From Geoalkalibacter sp. (GTDB taxonomy: Bacteria; Desulfobacterota; Desulfuromonadia; Desulfuromonadales; Geoalkalibacteraceae): a stretch of DNA of 64,000 nt. The translations under genes and the position numbers were made by a program. This document shows, in pieces, positions 35,796 to 43,121 of this stretch; position 1 is the stretch's first letter; each line of letters starts with the position of its first letter. The stretch lies in contig NZ_JAUWAV010000007.1 in assembly GCF_030605225.1 (NCBI RefSeq), forward strand, positions 38,669 to 102,668. The letters run 5' to 3'. The notes under the pieces were generated by a model that was not told where the DNA came from, made no database searches, and was given only the letters and a program-made list of their open reading frames with translations.

Positions 35796-35811
35796 TGGCA
35801 CAAGCCGTGCT
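35796..35811 (+). promoter_or_regulatory. Sigma-54 (-24/-12) promoter of the cytochrome b operon
   Basis: TGGCACAAGCCGTGCT: all of TGGCAC, a purine next, and TGC with a final T at -12; 15 of 16 consensus positions. The predicted start is about 70 bases before ATG 35892. Confidence 0.8.
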
Positions 35812-35891
35812 AGTTCAACCCATACGGCCTCGGGCTCCACGCATTTTCGCGGCGGAGCCCCCGGCCGAGGGTGAACGAGGTTTTTGCGGCC

Positions 35892-36137
35892 ATGAACATC
35901 TCCCGACTCATCAGGGCCTTGGCCCTGCCCTTGCTCTGTTCGACGCCCCTGCCGGCCCTGGGCGCCATCGGCGTGCAGGTCGAAGGCAGCGATGTCCTGG
36001 GTCAGATTCTCTGGGCCCTCTGGGGCCTGGTGCTGCTCGCGCAATTGGCGCCGGCCCTGTTTCTCGGCCTAGCGCTGGCGAGGGTCGTGGCACGCTGGAT
36101 GGGTACGCGAATCCTTTCCACGGGAGGACCACCATGA
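35892..36137 (+). CDS. Small membrane protein, family A copy 3
   Basis: An 81-residue protein with a signal peptide (LIRALALPLLCSTPLPALGA) and a second helix ILWALWGLVLLAQLAPALFLGLALA, carrying the same QxxP core as the products of 31072 and 31800 though more diverged. ATG 35892 follows CGAGG; a GTG at 35871 is a possible earlier start. The stop overlaps the cytochrome b start (ATGA), so the two are co-translated. Function unknown; the repeated pairing with quinone-linked redox genes suggests an accessory role. Confidence 0.65.
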   Translation: MNISRLIRALALPLLCSTPLPALGAIGVQVEGSDVLGQILWALWGLVLLAQLAPALFLGLALARVVARWMGTRILSTGGPP

Positions 36138-36787
36138 ACAAACCAAAGCAGAAAATCTATCTGACCCCCACCCCCGTGCGGATCTGGCATTGGCTCAACG
36201 CCTTCGGCTTTCTGGCGCTGATCCTGAGCGGCGCGCAAATCCGCTATCCCGAGTTCGTCAATTTCTTCGGCAGCTACAAGGCCGCGATTCGTTTGCACGA
36301 CACCGCCGGCATCGTGGTGTCCATCTCCTTTTGCCTATGGCTGACCTATTACCTGGTGGTGGCGCGCAGCCTGCTCAAACTCTATGTGCCGAGCGGCGAG
36401 GATCTGCGCCGTGGTCTGTTTCGCCAGTTGCTCTTCTATTTCTTCAACTACTTTCGCGGCAAGCCCAACCCGCACGTCACCACGCCCGACAACAAATTCA
36501 ATCCCCTGCAGAAATCGGCGTATCTGGTCATCATGATGGTCCTGGTGCCCCTGGTGATCCTCACCGGTTTCATGTTGATGAACATCGAGTTGCTGCGGCC
36601 CTTGGTGCTTTTTCTCGGCGGCATCAAACTCATCGCCGGGGCGCACTTTCTGCTGGCTTGCGTGCTCATCGCCTTTTTGTTCACCCACGTCTACCTGGCC
36701 ACCCTCGGCCATACCCCCTTCGCTCACTTCAAGCCCATGTGGACGGGCTGGGAAGAGCATGAAGAGGATGAGCGCAAGTCGACCTGA
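36134..36787 (+). CDS. Cytochrome b561-type membrane subunit
   Basis: A 217-residue di-heme b-type cytochrome of the Ni-hydrogenase/thiosulfate reductase gamma group. Four or five hydrophobic spans; candidate heme ligands are His 19 in RIWHWLNAFGF, His 55 in RLHDTAG, and His residues in IAGAHFLLACVLIAFLFTHVYLATLGH. Such subunits exchange electrons between menaquinol and a periplasmic redox partner. It is coupled to the small protein at 35892 and sits 130 bases before the triheme c7 gene, which may be its electron acceptor. ATG 36134 follows GGGAGG. Confidence 0.88.
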   Translation: MNKPKQKIYLTPTPVRIWHWLNAFGFLALILSGAQIRYPEFVNFFGSYKAAIRLHDTAGIVVSISFCLWLTYYLVVARSLLKLYVPSGEDLRRGLFRQLLFYFFNYFRGKPNPHVTTPDNKFNPLQKSAYLVIMMVLVPLVILTGFMLMNIELLRPLVLFLGGIKLIAGAHFLLACVLIAFLFTHVYLATLGHTPFAHFKPMWTGWEEHEEDERKST

Positions 36788-36842
36788 GAAACGAAGCGAG
36801 CGGCCGGAGGGAAAAATCGCACGCGCGCAGGTCCGATCTTTC

Positions 36843-36871
36843 TTGACAAAGCCCGGCCTTGCATTTAATAC
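36843..36871 (+). promoter_or_regulatory. Strong sigma-70 promoter of the triheme cytochrome
   Basis: TTGACA (36843-36848), 17-base spacer, TAATAC (36866-36871), 49 bases before ATG 36921. Confidence 0.8.
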
Positions 36872-36920
36872 AAATAACCGGGATGTTTTTTTTAACCATT
36901 TGTTTACAGGAGGTTCGCAC

Positions 36921-37199
36921 ATGAAGAAGTTGGTTGCTGTCGCCCTGGTCGTTCTCTTTGCCGCCGCCACCGGCATCGCCGCCCAGGAAGTCTACAAGTA
37001 CGAAGCCAAGAACGGCGCCGTCACCTTTGATCACAAGAAGCACATTGAATATGAAGGCGGCAGCTGCACCGCCTGCCACGGCGAAGGCGAGCCCGCCAAG
37101 ATCGCCATCGACAAGGATTCGGCCCACGGCGCGTCCTGCAAGGACTGCCACACGGCCAAAGGCGGCCCCACCAAGTGCGGCGACTGCCATAAGCGTTGA
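36921..37199 (+). CDS. Triheme cytochrome c7 (PpcA family)
   Basis: A 92-residue periplasmic cytochrome: signal peptide to about residue 21 (VVLFAAATGIAAQ), then about 71 mature residues with three CXXCH (CTACH, CKDCH, CGDCH) and the class III start VTFDHKKHIEYEGGSC with the paired axial His. Length and heme count match Geobacter PpcA-type proteins, abundant carriers linking inner-membrane quinol oxidases to outer-membrane conduits. It has its own strong promoter, an AGGAGG site before the ATG and a terminator at 37221, so high constitutive expression is likely. Confidence 0.93.
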   Translation: MKKLVAVALVVLFAAATGIAAQEVYKYEAKNGAVTFDHKKHIEYEGGSCTACHGEGEPAKIAIDKDSAHGASCKDCHTAKGGPTKCGDCHKR

Positions 37200-37220
37200 T
37201 CGCAAACCACATCCCGCCCG

Positions 37221-37249
37221 AAAAGGCCCCCAGCCGGGGGCCTTTTTTT
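37221..37249 (+). terminator. Rho-independent terminator after the c7 gene
   Basis: Stem AAAAGGCCCCC paired with GGGGGCCTTTT around AGCC, then a T run. Confidence 0.88.
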
Positions 37250-37312
37250 GTTTTCTGCATTTCTCGCGCTCCTCTTCGCTCCGCCACGCCGAGAGACCCG
37301 GACGATAAAGCC

Positions 37313-37341
37313 TTGACAGACAACGCTAGGCTGTATATAAA
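37313..37341 (+). promoter_or_regulatory. Sigma-70 promoter
   Basis: TTGACA (37313-37318), 17-base spacer, TATAAA (37336-37341), 43 bases before GTG 37384. Confidence 0.75.
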
Positions 37342-37383
37342 ATTCCGAATATAAAGTTTAACAAATACAAAAGGAGAGCTTCC

Positions 37384-38070
37384 GTGTCCCTCAATGTGCT
37401 TGCTCAGGAAAAATATCAGCTGGTTTCCCAGCGTCGCGCCCTGCAATGGTTTCTTCTGCCCGTCATGCTGGTCACCATCGCCCTGGGCTGGAAATACCCG
37501 TTGCTCGGCTTCACCGTGGCCGCCGCCATGGCCACGGGCATGATCGGAGGGGTTTTGCGCGGCCGCTACGTGTGCGGCAATCTCTGCCCGCGCGGCGCCT
37601 TTTTCGATCGGATGGTCGCGCCCTTCGCTCCCCGCAGGAAGCTGCCGGCCTGGATGCGCGGCCTGCCCTTTCGCTTGGCGGTGCTCGCGGGCCTGATGGG
37701 GTTCATGATCTGGCGCATCGCGCAAAACCCCGGGGACCTGAACCACTGGGGTCTGGTGTTCTGGAGCATGTGCGCGCTGACCACCGCCGTAGGCCTCGGC
37801 CTGGCCTTCACCCTGCATCCGCGCGCCTGGTGCGCCATCTGCCCCATGGGCACCCTGCAGAATCTTCTGGGCGGACACAAACAGCCCTTGCGGATCGCCG
37901 CGTCCTGCCGTTCCTGCGGCAAATGCGAAGCGGCCTGCCCCATGAGCTTGTCCATCATGCCGGACAAAAAGGCCGGAGCCCTCAAGGACCGCGATTGCCT
38001 GAAATGCCCCGAGTGTATCGCCGCTTGCCCGGTGAACGCCCTGAGCTGGCCAGAGGGGCGCAACGGATAG
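37384..38070 (+). CDS. Membrane-bound polyferredoxin (NapH/YccM-like)
   Basis: A 228-residue 4Fe-4S membrane protein. Three to four helices (about 20-60 and 95-135) are interrupted by Cys motifs CGNLCPRG and CAICPMG, typical of NapH/NosR/RdxA-type proteins, and followed by two ferredoxin motifs, CRSCGKCEAACP and CLKCPECIAACP, on the cytoplasmic side. It probably moves electrons from the quinone pool to an unidentified acceptor. GTG 37384 follows AAAAGGAGA. It has its own sigma-70 promoter and is convergent with the MFS gene. Confidence 0.87.
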   Translation: MSLNVLAQEKYQLVSQRRALQWFLLPVMLVTIALGWKYPLLGFTVAAAMATGMIGGVLRGRYVCGNLCPRGAFFDRMVAPFAPRRKLPAWMRGLPFRLAVLAGLMGFMIWRIAQNPGDLNHWGLVFWSMCALTTAVGLGLAFTLHPRAWCAICPMGTLQNLLGGHKQPLRIAASCRSCGKCEAACPMSLSIMPDKKAGALKDRDCLKCPECIAACPVNALSWPEGRNG

Positions 38071-38074
38071 CCGT

Positions 38075-39220
38075 TCAGGTCGCGCCGGACGGAAGCGTGC
38101 CCCGCGGCCCCCGCCCCAAAGCGGCAAACAGGGTGAGAAGCGCCACCAGGGCCAGGATCGCGATCATCCCTTCCCAGCCCCAAACCCGGTAGATCGGCCC
38201 GGGTCCATAGGAACCCAGGGCGCCGCCCGCGTAATAAAAAGAAACGTAAAGCCCGTTGACCACGCCCTTGTTTTCCCCGGCGCAGCGATTGAGCAACCCG
38301 GAGGCCGTGGCGTGGGCCAGAAACATCCCGCCGCAGAACACAAACATGACGCCAAACAGCAGGGGCACCGAAGGCGCGAGCATTCCGGCCAGCGCCAGGG
38401 CAAAAAGCGTCAAGCCCAGGCGCAGCGCCGCCATCTCGCCCTTGAGCCAAAGACTGACGCGCACCGCGCCCAAGGAGGACACCAACCCCATGAGATAGCC
38501 GCTGTACATCAGACCGATGCGAAACTCGCTCGCCTGATCACTGATTTCGGTCAGACGAAAGGGGATGAAATTCATGATGGCGGCAAACACCAGAAAAAAA
38601 CCAAACACCGCCAGATAGACCCGCAGAAAGCCCGGCTGACCCAGCACCTGCAGGAGCAGGCGCGGATGGGGCCTACTGAGCTGAATCCGCGTGTCTGCCT
38701 TGAGGCGCGCCAGCAGAAAATAGGCCGCCAGCAAGCTTGCCGCCAGCACCAGAAAACTGTAACGCCAGCCGAAAGCCGTCGCCACCCACCCGGAAAAGGC
38801 CCGTCCGAGAAAACCGCCGAGGATGGTCGCCGCAATATAGATGGCCATGGCGCGCTGCACCGTGCCCTTGTTGCTGGCAAGGGACACATAGGTCATGAGC
38901 GCGGTGAGAATGGCGGGAATCAGCAGCCCTTGAAAAAAGCGCACCGCCACCAGGCTCATGAAGGTCGGTCCCCAGAAAAACAGAAGCTGGGAGAGCGCCA
39001 GGAAGAAAATGCCGACGCGCAGCATGCGCCGCGGCGATACGGATTCGAGAATGTAGCCGTAAAGCAGCGGCGCGACGCTCAGGGGCAAGAAAGCAACGGT
39101 GGTGAGAAAGGCGGCGCTGGAGCGCGACACGTCGAATTCGCTCATGATGACCGGCAGCAGCGGCTGCGGCGCATAAAGAGCGGACAGCGTCAGGATGGTG
39201 GTCAGAATAACCGTCGGCAT
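38075..39220 (-). CDS. Major facilitator superfamily transporter (YnfM-like)
   Basis: A 381-residue transporter with about twelve hydrophobic spans. The MFS loop motif after TM2 reads LYGYILESVSPRRMLRVG, and LYAPQPLLPVIMSEF near the start is typical of the YnfM/arabinose-efflux group. The substrate is unknown. I chose ATG 39220, preceded by TGGAG, because longer frames would run into the tRNA promoter and gene at 39280-39405; a start at one of two ATGs around 39280 is possible. It ends 4 bases from the polyferredoxin stop. Confidence 0.83.
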   Translation of the reverse strand: MPTVILTTILTLSALYAPQPLLPVIMSEFDVSRSSAAFLTTVAFLPLSVAPLLYGYILESVSPRRMLRVGIFFLALSQLLFFWGPTFMSLVAVRFFQGLLIPAILTALMTYVSLASNKGTVQRAMAIYIAATILGGFLGRAFSGWVATAFGWRYSFLVLAASLLAAYFLLARLKADTRIQLSRPHPRLLLQVLGQPGFLRVYLAVFGFFLVFAAIMNFIPFRLTEISDQASEFRIGLMYSGYLMGLVSSLGAVRVSLWLKGEMAALRLGLTLFALALAGMLAPSVPLLFGVMFVFCGGMFLAHATASGLLNRCAGENKGVVNGLYVSFYYAGGALGSYGPGPIYRVWGWEGMIAILALVALLTLFAALGRGPRGTLPSGAT

Positions 39221-39279
39221 GTTGTCTCCAGGTTCTGGCGGCATCGCGGGCAAGCCGGCGGAGCGATCGTGAAAAGCCA

Positions 39280-39308
39280 TTGACTCCATCGCCCGCTTAC
39301 GGTAAATA
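39280..39308 (+). promoter_or_regulatory. Promoter of the tRNA-Thr gene
   Basis: TTGACT (39280-39285), 17-base spacer, TAAATA (39303-39308), 21 bases before the tRNA. Confidence 0.55.
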
Positions 39309-39329
39309 CATGAGCTCGTGCGGAAAATC

Positions 39330-39405
39330 GCCACCCTAGCTCAGCTGGTAGAGCAGCTGATTCGTAATCAGCAGGTCGAGGGTTCGAGTCCCTTGGGTGG
39401 CTCCA
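39330..39405 (+). tRNA. tRNA-Thr (anticodon CGT)
   Basis: A 76-base cloverleaf: acceptor GCCACCC pairs with GGGTGGC, the D arm contains AGCTGGTAGAGC, the anticodon stem GCTGA/TCAGC has loop TTCGTAA, and the T arm contains GGTTCGAGTCC. CGT occupies positions 34-36 (39363-39365) and reads ACG codons. The 3' CCA is encoded. Confidence 0.97.
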
Positions 39406-39407
39406 GC

Positions 39408-39449
39408 AATAAAAAAGGATCTGGCGGATCGGCCAGGTCCTTTTTTATT
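39408..39449. terminator. Terminator after tRNA-Thr
   Basis: A hairpin of AATAAAAAAGGATCTGGC with its near-complement (one mismatch), loop GGATCG, ending in T6. It is A/T symmetric, so it may also stop the convergent glutamine cyclotransferase transcript. Confidence 0.75.
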
Positions 39450-39517
39450 GGCGACCGTTCCTTTGTTCAACAATCATTTATGTTCATCATTTCTGCTTTT
39501 TTCAATTTTGTGCTTTT

Positions 39518-40303
39518 TTATTCGGCGATTTCGATTTCAAAGACCAGCGGCCAGTATTTTCCCGTCACGAAAACGCGATCTCCTTGGGCGTCGTAGGCGA
39601 TGCCGTTGAGCTCGGCGGTTTTCGCGCTGCGCCGCTCGGCCGGCAACAGCCCGGCCAGGTCGAGCCAAGCCCGCACGCGGCCGTCCTCGGGCGAAATGAT
39701 GGCGATGCGATCGGTCAACCAGACGTTGGCCCAGATCTCGCCGCGGATAAATTCCAACTCGTTGAGACGCCGCACCGGCCGACCTGCGTCATGCACGCCG
39801 AGGCGCCGCAGCTCGCGAAAACTTCGCGGGTCGAGAAAACTCAGCTCGGCGCCGCCGTCGCTCAGGATCAGGGAAGTGCCGTCATGGGTCAGCCCCCAGC
39901 CCTCGCCGACCAGGGGAAAGGTTTCCACCAGGGAGAAATCCTCCAGGTCATAGACCAGCCCGACTCGATTCTTCCAGGTGAGCTGGATCAGCCGGCCCTG
40001 CCAGAGAGCCAGCCCTTCGCCGAAAAACTCCCTCGGCAAAGCCCGGTCGGCCAACACCTGCCCGGTCAGCGGCGCGACCCGGCGCAGGCTGCTGGCCCCG
40101 TGCTTGCCGGTGCTCTCGAAAAAATGCCCTTCATGATAGAGCAGTCCCTGGGTAAAGGCCTGGGGATCGTGGGGATAGGCGGCCACCACCCGCACCCGGT
40201 TCACCGGAGCGGGATCGCCGCCGCCGAGGACAGACAGCGGCCGGCCGAGATGCATAAACAGAAACAGGGTCCAAAGAATTGCCGCGCCGCGAAGGATCTT
40301 CAT
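39518..40303 (-). CDS. Glutaminyl-peptide cyclotransferase (beta-propeller type)
   Basis: A 261-residue secreted enzyme of the plant/bacterial glutamine cyclotransferase family, which converts N-terminal Gln to pyroglutamate. Signal peptide about 1-25 (ILWTLFLFMHLGRPLSVLG). Family signatures: YPHDPQAFTQGLLYHEGHFFESTG, LTWKNRVGLVYDL, GEGWGLTHDG, LNELEFIRGEIWANVW and LNGIAYD. ATG 40303 follows GAGGAAA; an upstream ATG at 40372 is less likely because it would overlap the divergent threonine aldolase start. Confidence 0.9.
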   Translation of the reverse strand: MKILRGAAILWTLFLFMHLGRPLSVLGGGDPAPVNRVRVVAAYPHDPQAFTQGLLYHEGHFFESTGKHGASSLRRVAPLTGQVLADRALPREFFGEGLALWQGRLIQLTWKNRVGLVYDLEDFSLVETFPLVGEGWGLTHDGTSLILSDGGAELSFLDPRSFRELRRLGVHDAGRPVRRLNELEFIRGEIWANVWLTDRIAIISPEDGRVRAWLDLAGLLPAERRSAKTAELNGIAYDAQGDRVFVTGKYWPLVFEIEIAE

Positions 40304-40370
40304 CTTTTCCTCGATGTCACGTATGCTTTTGCCAACGCAGTTTACGTCCTCTTTCGGGAGCCCGCACGCC

Positions 40371-41450
40371 ATGACCGAGCAGCCCCGCGCCGCCCAGGCG
40401 CTGAAAAATCAGTTCGCCAGCGACAATTACGCGGGCATCTGCCCGCAAGCCTGGCAAGCCATGGCGCAGGCCAATCACGGCTACGCCAATTCTTACGGCG
40501 ACGATTTCTGGACGGAGCGCGCCTGCGATCTGCTGCGCGACTTCTTTGAAACCGACTGCCAGGTGTTTTTCGTCTTCAACGGCACCGCGGCCAACTCCCT
40601 GGGCCTGGCGGCGCTCTGCCATTCCTATCACAGCGTCATCTGTCATGAAAGCTCTCATGTGGAGACCGATGAATGCGGCGCCGCGGAATTTTTCTCCAAC
40701 GGCACCAAAATCCTGCTGGTGCCGGGCGCCGACGGAAAGGTGGATCTCGATGCGGTGGCCCACTGCGTGGCGCGCCGCAGCGACATTCACTATCCCAAGC
40801 CCAAGGTGCTCTCCATCACCCAGGCCACGGAGCTCGGCACCCTCTATTCCCTGGAGGAACTGCGGGCCGTGGGTGCGCAGGCGCGCCGCCTGGGACTGCG
40901 CCTGCACATGGACGGCGCGCGCTTCGCCAACGCCCTGGCGACGCTCGACATCGCGCCGGCCGAACTCTCCTGGCGCGCCGGGGTCGATGTCCTGACCCTG
41001 GGCGGCACCAAGAACGGCATGGCGGTCGGCGAGGCGGTGATTTTCTTCAACCGCGAGTTGGCCCATGAGTTTGATTATCGGTGCAAGCAGGCCGGGCAGC
41101 TGGCCTCGAAAATGCGCTTTCTCGCCGCGCCCTGGATCGGGCTGCTGGAAAGCGGTGCCTATGTGCGCAACGCCGCCCACGCCAACCGCTGCGCCGGTCT
41201 TCTCGAAGAACAATTGCGCTCGATTCCCGGCGTCGCCCTCACCCACCCGCGCCAGGCCAACGCCGTGTTCGTGAGCATGCCCCCGGCCCTCATCGCCGGG
41301 CTCAGGCAGCGCGGCTGGCATTTCTACACCTTCATCGGCTCGGGCCATGCGCGTTTTATGTGCTCGTGGAACACCAGCGAAGCCGACATCGCCGCCCTGA
41401 CCAGCGATCTGCGAGAACTCAGCGACCGCCTCGCCGCGACGGCTTCCTGA
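40371..41450 (+). CDS. Low-specificity L-threonine aldolase (beta-eliminating lyase family)
   Basis: A 359-residue PLP enzyme (fold type I) that cleaves L-threonine or allo-threonine to glycine and acetaldehyde. Signatures: FASDNYAGICPQAWQAM, FVFNGTAANSLGL, HESSHVETDECGAAEF, LHMDGARFANAL and the PLP-lysine loop LTLGGTKNGMAVGEAV. ATG 40371 follows CGGGAG. The LysR gene starts 23 bases after its stop, which suggests co-transcription but not necessarily regulation. Some relatives act on phenylserine or other beta-hydroxy amino acids. Confidence 0.9.
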   Translation: MTEQPRAAQALKNQFASDNYAGICPQAWQAMAQANHGYANSYGDDFWTERACDLLRDFFETDCQVFFVFNGTAANSLGLAALCHSYHSVICHESSHVETDECGAAEFFSNGTKILLVPGADGKVDLDAVAHCVARRSDIHYPKPKVLSITQATELGTLYSLEELRAVGAQARRLGLRLHMDGARFANALATLDIAPAELSWRAGVDVLTLGGTKNGMAVGEAVIFFNRELAHEFDYRCKQAGQLASKMRFLAAPWIGLLESGAYVRNAAHANRCAGLLEEQLRSIPGVALTHPRQANAVFVSMPPALIAGLRQRGWHFYTFIGSGHARFMCSWNTSEADIAALTSDLRELSDRLAATAS

Positions 41451-41473
41451 CCCCCAGCGAGACAAGATACCCG

Positions 41474-42376
41474 ATGGATCTCAAACGCCTCGAAGTCTTC
41501 TGCCGCATCGTCGAAACCAAGAGCTTCACCCGCGCCGGCGAGTTGCTGCGGCTCTCCCAGCCGACGGTGAGCGAGCATGTCCGTCATCTGGAGGAATTGC
41601 TCGGCGAAAAACTCCTCGACCGGTTGGGGCGCGAGGCGCAGCCCACGCCGGCGGGCCGCATTCTCTACCAGTATGCCCAGCGCATGCTGCGTCTCAAGGA
41701 GGAAGCCTGCCAGGCCCTGGAGCAGTTTCGCGGCAACCTCTCGGGGCACCTGAGCCTCGGAGCCAGCACCATCCCCGGCGCCTATTTGCTGCCGCGCCAG
41801 GTCGCCGCCCTGAAACGCGATTTTCCCGCCATCCAGCTCAGCCTGCACATCGCGGGCACCAGCAACATCGCGCGCCAGTTGCTGCAAGGCGAGCTGGAAC
41901 TGGCCCTCATCGGCGCGCCGCCGCGCGATGCCAGACTGGAGTGTCGCGAAGTGTTCCAGGACGACATCGTGCTCGTCGCCGCCCCCCATCACCCCCTCTC
42001 GGGCCGCCCTGCCTTAAGGCTCGCGGATCTGAGCGAGGCGGAATTCTTGCTGCGCGAACGCGAGTCGGGCACCCGCAGCGTCACCGTGCAGGCGCTGCGC
42101 GAGCGGGGTTTCGATCTGGAAAAAGCGCGGATCGTCGCCGAACTCGGCAGCGGCGAGGCGGTGCGTGAAAGCGTCAAGGCCGGCATCGGGATTGCCTTTC
42201 TTTCGTCCCTGGCCGTCAACGAGGAAGTGCGCCGCGGCGCCCTGACCCTCCTGCCCCTGGAGGATTTTTCCCTACGGCGCTCCTTTTTTCTCGTGCAGCG
42301 GCGCAACCGCCGGCTCAGCCCCCTGGCCGAGGTCTTCGCGGCGCGCCTGAGCACCGATGCCGCCGTTGCAAAATAG
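41474..42376 (+). CDS. LysR-family transcriptional regulator
   Basis: A 300-residue regulator. N-terminal winged helix MDLKRLEVFCRIVETKSFTRAGELLRLSQPTVSEHVRHLEE, then a two-lobed periplasmic-binding-type effector domain (HLSLGASTIPGAYLLP ... VLVAAPHHPLSG ... GSGEAVRESVKAGIGIAFLS) resembling the CysL/CbbR subgroup. The effector is unknown. It lies between the aldolase gene and trmB, all on the same strand; an adjacent target would usually be divergent, and none is here. Confidence 0.9.
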   Translation: MDLKRLEVFCRIVETKSFTRAGELLRLSQPTVSEHVRHLEELLGEKLLDRLGREAQPTPAGRILYQYAQRMLRLKEEACQALEQFRGNLSGHLSLGASTIPGAYLLPRQVAALKRDFPAIQLSLHIAGTSNIARQLLQGELELALIGAPPRDARLECREVFQDDIVLVAAPHHPLSGRPALRLADLSEAEFLLRERESGTRSVTVQALRERGFDLEKARIVAELGSGEAVRESVKAGIGIAFLSSLAVNEEVRRGALTLLPLEDFSLRRSFFLVQRRNRRLSPLAEVFAARLSTDAAVAK

Positions 42377-42428
42377 CCGCGATTGTGCTACCCAAACGCA
42401 GCAAGACATCCCCCAAGGCTGAAGATCC

Positions 42429-43121
42429 ATGACCCAACGCATGATTCTGATTCAATCGCCCTATTTTTTTTCCGAGGAGCGCATCAAGAGCGTCTCGGAC
42501 TGGGCGAGCGTGTTCGGTAACGAGCAACCCCTGTCCCTGGAGATCGGCTGCGGCACGGGCCATTTCATCCTCGAGCGCGCCCGCGCCAACCCCGGCCGCA
42601 ACTATCTGGCCATCGACATCTTCAATCGCGGCTGTTACAAAACCTGCCGCAAACTTGAGGACGAGGGCATCGTCAACGTGCGCGTGGTGCGCGCCGAGGC
42701 GCGCCAGTTTCTCACTCACCATCTCGCCCCGGAGAGCCTGAGCGAAATCTTCATCAACTGCCCCGATCCCTGGCCGAAAAAACGCCATCGCCGCAGGCGC
42801 CTGGTCAACGCGGAGTTTTTGCGCCTGGCGGCCTGCGTCCTGCGTCCCGAGGGCGACTTCTATTTCAGCTCCGACGTGGAGAATTACGCCCAGGAGGTCG
42901 CGCAGGCGCTGGGGGAGAACCCCGACTATCGACCCGCCGCGCAAGCCCCGGTGATGGCCGAGTTGCCCGACTACCCGCGCTCCAAATACATGCTGCGCGC
43001 CCTCGAACAGGGCGAATCCATCCACTACGTCCACCATCGCCGCCTAGCGCGGCAGCCGATCCTGCCCGCGCCGCCCCTGCGGGCCGGCTTTCGCATGAAC
43101 TACGCGGCGACGTCTCCATGA
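42429..43121 (+). CDS. trmB: tRNA (guanine-N7)-methyltransferase
   Basis: A 230-residue SAM-dependent enzyme that makes m7G46 in the tRNA variable loop. The SAM site reads LEIGCGTGHFILERA, and the family signature NCPDPWPKKRHRRRRLVNAEFL includes the catalytic Asp. TrmB-type Tyr/Lys and C-terminal PRSKYMLRAL motifs are visible. It overlaps truD by ATGA, joining two tRNA-modification genes in one operon. ATG 42429 has a weak site (AAGGCTGAAG). Confidence 0.95.
   Translation: MTQRMILIQSPYFFSEERIKSVSDWASVFGNEQPLSLEIGCGTGHFILERARANPGRNYLAIDIFNRGCYKTCRKLEDEGIVNVRVVRAEARQFLTHHLAPESLSEIFINCPDPWPKKRHRRRRLVNAEFLRLAACVLRPEGDFYFSSDVENYAQEVAQALGENPDYRPAAQAPVMAELPDYPRSKYMLRALEQGESIHYVHHRRLARQPILPAPPLRAGFRMNYAATSP

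Larger units (their letters stand above)
35541..35891 (+). promoter_or_regulatory. Regulatory gap of 351 bases before the cytochrome b operon
   Basis: No gene seen. It contains the inverted repeat at 35679-35697 and the sigma-54 promoter at 35796-35811. No terminator with a T run was found after the gene ending at 35540. Confidence 0.65.

Noticed and set aside
37252..37300. Possible second copy of the 62993-63081 palindrome
   Set aside because: Only one partial arm is similar and there is no opposing arm; could be chance in a CT-rich stretch.
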